NCBI GenBank assembly: GCA_009786675.1 | Contig: WQRP01000095.1 | Span: 387 to 6,302 of the forward strand | DNA from: Treponema sp. | GTDB taxonomy: Bacteria > Spirochaetota > Spirochaetia > Treponematales > Breznakiellaceae | DNA length: 5,916 nt | Direction: 5' to 3' | Part shown: positions 4,909 to 5,916 of the stretch, one piece after another | Layout of the letters: each line of letters starts with the position of its first letter | How positions within the stretch are numbered: position 1 is the first letter of the stretch | The notes under the pieces: generated by a model | Databases searched by the model: none | Told to the model about the DNA's origin: nothing | Seen by the model: only the letters and a program-made list of their open reading frames with translations | Position numbers and translations under genes: made by a program

Positions 4909-5916
4909 TCATGCCGTCAAAACCGCCAGGGGAACGACGTTGATCCCGTCCTTACGGCGACAGGCGAAACCGTTGGCGGTAACCACGGTAAGGGCCGCCG
5001 GGGCACCCGCCTTTTCCCAGTCTATCTTGTCGGCGAACTTGGCCAAATTGGCCGCGGCTTCGTCCTGGGCGCTGAAACCCATTTTTACCTCGAAGGCCGC
5101 CCAGGTGCTGTCCGGGTATTCTATCACGGCATCTATTTTCATGTTACGGGAATCGCGGTAATGGAAAACCCTGCCATCGTTCAGCTCCGCATAGATCCGC
5201 AGATCCCGGATTACCAGGGACTCGAAAAGAAAGCCCACGTAGTTCAGATCCGCGAGCAGTTTGTCGGGGGAAAGGCCCAAAGCGCCTATGGCAAGGGAGG
5301 GATCCACGAAATGATGCTTGGGAGCCTTGCGAAGCGTGTCGGACGAGCGGATGTGGGTAGTCCACGCCGGAAGCTGCTCCAGGGCCATAAGGCGTTCAAG
5401 CGCGTCAAGGTACTCGACAATGGTTTCGTCGCTTATCCTTGCCCCGGAACCGGCGGTGTCCCTGGCCAGCGTCGTCACGGAGGCCTCCGTGGCTATGTTT
5501 CTTGCCAGGGACTGCAAAAGCCGCGTGACCTTGCGTGGATCCCTTTTCTTGTCGGCCACCCGGCTTATGTCAATTTCCGCCAGCAGCGTGATATAGTCCT
5601 GAACGAAGCGCAGGGCCTCCCGCCCGCCGGCCCCCAAAAGACCGGGCCATCCCCCCAGGGTAAGCTTTTCGACAAAGCTGTCCAGGCTAAAGTCCACGGG
5701 CTCGGACTTTGGAACCTGGCCTTTGACCAGGGCCGAAAGGGAAACCTGGCCGGTTGACCAGCCCCTTTCGTGCAGGGACATTGGGCGCATTTTAATGACG
5801 GAAAAACGCCCCGCACCGGAATGGAGCCTGGCCCGTTCCTCCGGGTTTGCCGAACCGGTAAGGATAAACTGCCCCTTTTTCCTGCGGTCATCCACCTCGC
5901 GCCGGACGTAGTTCCA
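4909..5916 (-). CDS. AAA-type ATP-binding protein with DUF4143, C-terminal part (cut by right edge)
   Basis: The reading frame is open from the right edge for 335 codons to TGA at 4909, starting WNYVRREVDDRRKKGQFILTGSA in two overlapping motifs: the helix before the sensor region and the sensor-1-like FILTGSA (about 17-23). GRFSVIKMRPMSLHERG follows (36-52), typical of AAA_14-like ATPases, and then the DUF4143 region with its FVDPSLA stretch (203-209). Near the end, a pattern of Asp262 in NMKIDAVIE and Glu276-x-Lys278 in FEVKMG resembles a PD-(D/E)xK nuclease-like fold often seen at the end of DUF4143 proteins. Family members are about 400-430 residues, so some 70-100 residues with Walker A and B lie outside. 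GTG at 5895 is internal, not the start. The family is widespread and often multicopy; its role is poorly defined, with toxin-antitoxin, defence or mobile-DNA links suggested at times. Activity cannot be judged without the missing N-terminus. Confidence 0.9.
   Translation of the reverse strand, partial: WNYVRREVDDRRKKGQFILTGSANPEERARLHSGAGRFSVIKMRPMSLHERGWSTGQVSLSALVKGQVPKSEPVDFSLDSFVEKLTLGGWPGLLGAGGREALRFVQDYITLLAEIDISRVADKKRDPRKVTRLLQSLARNIATEASVTTLARDTAGSGARISDETIVEYLDALERLMALEQLPAWTTHIRSSDTLRKAPKHHFVDPSLAIGALGLSPDKLLADLNYVGFLFESLVIRDLRIYAELNDGRVFHYRDSRNMKIDAVIEYPDSTWAAFEVKMGFSAQDEAAANLAKFADKIDWEKAGAPAALTVVTANGFACRRKDGINVVPLAVLTA

Noticed and set aside
4861..5757. Plus-strand open frame (298 codons) opposite the DUF4143 ATPase gene
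   Set aside because: Antisense shadow of a recognisable ATPase frame; no family resemblance.
1..5916. Mobile element, CRISPR array, tRNA or rRNA gene
   Set aside because: Scanning by eye I found no regularly spaced repeats, terminal inverted repeats, transposase motifs or cloverleaf-like sequences; the intergenic gaps are too short to hide most of these.

Overview
The window looks like a chromosomal housekeeping segment of a moderately GC-rich bacterium. It carries six protein genes, two of them cut by the window edges, with short gaps of about 40 to 140 bases. I see no rRNA, tRNA, CRISPR array, insertion sequence, integrase or attachment site. The taxon is uncertain. A long-form (plant/trypanosome-like) phosphoglycerate mutase, a Thermus-type isocitrate dehydrogenase with a C-terminal extension, an EFR1-type ferredoxin, a Sec-exported putative outer-membrane barrel protein and a DUF4143 ATPase would together fit a diderm anaerobe. 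A spirochaete of the Treponema group is my best guess, but only a guess.

Layout from left to right. Positions 1-966 (minus) hold the N-terminal 322 codons of gpmI, running off the left edge. A 104-base divergent intergenic region follows, with an extended -10 promoter for gpmI. On the plus strand come an EFR1-family flavodoxin-like/2x[4Fe-4S] protein (1071-1835, GTG start) and, 38 bases later, a 77-residue protein of unknown function (1874-2107). These two converge on the minus-strand gene 2171-3214, a signal-peptide-bearing putative outer-membrane beta-barrel protein. A near-perfect hairpin at 2114-2157 sits exactly between the convergent stops. Upstream of the barrel gene on the minus strand is icd (3318-4769), an NADP-type isocitrate dehydrogenase with its own near-consensus sigma70 promoter. 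The right end (4909-5916, minus) is the C-terminal part of an AAA/DUF4143 ATP-binding protein whose nucleotide-binding motifs lie beyond the edge.

Functionally the genes do not form one pathway. gpmI (glycolysis) and icd (2-oxoglutarate and NADPH supply) are core carbon metabolism, and the EFR1 protein is probably an electron carrier or flavin/iron-sulfur oxidoreductase. Most genes appear to have their own signals. The plausible co-transcribed pair is the EFR1 gene with the 77-residue gene; icd may also read into the barrel gene. I found no convincing new multi-gene system. The least explained items are the 77-residue protein, its link to the EFR1 gene, and the barrel protein.
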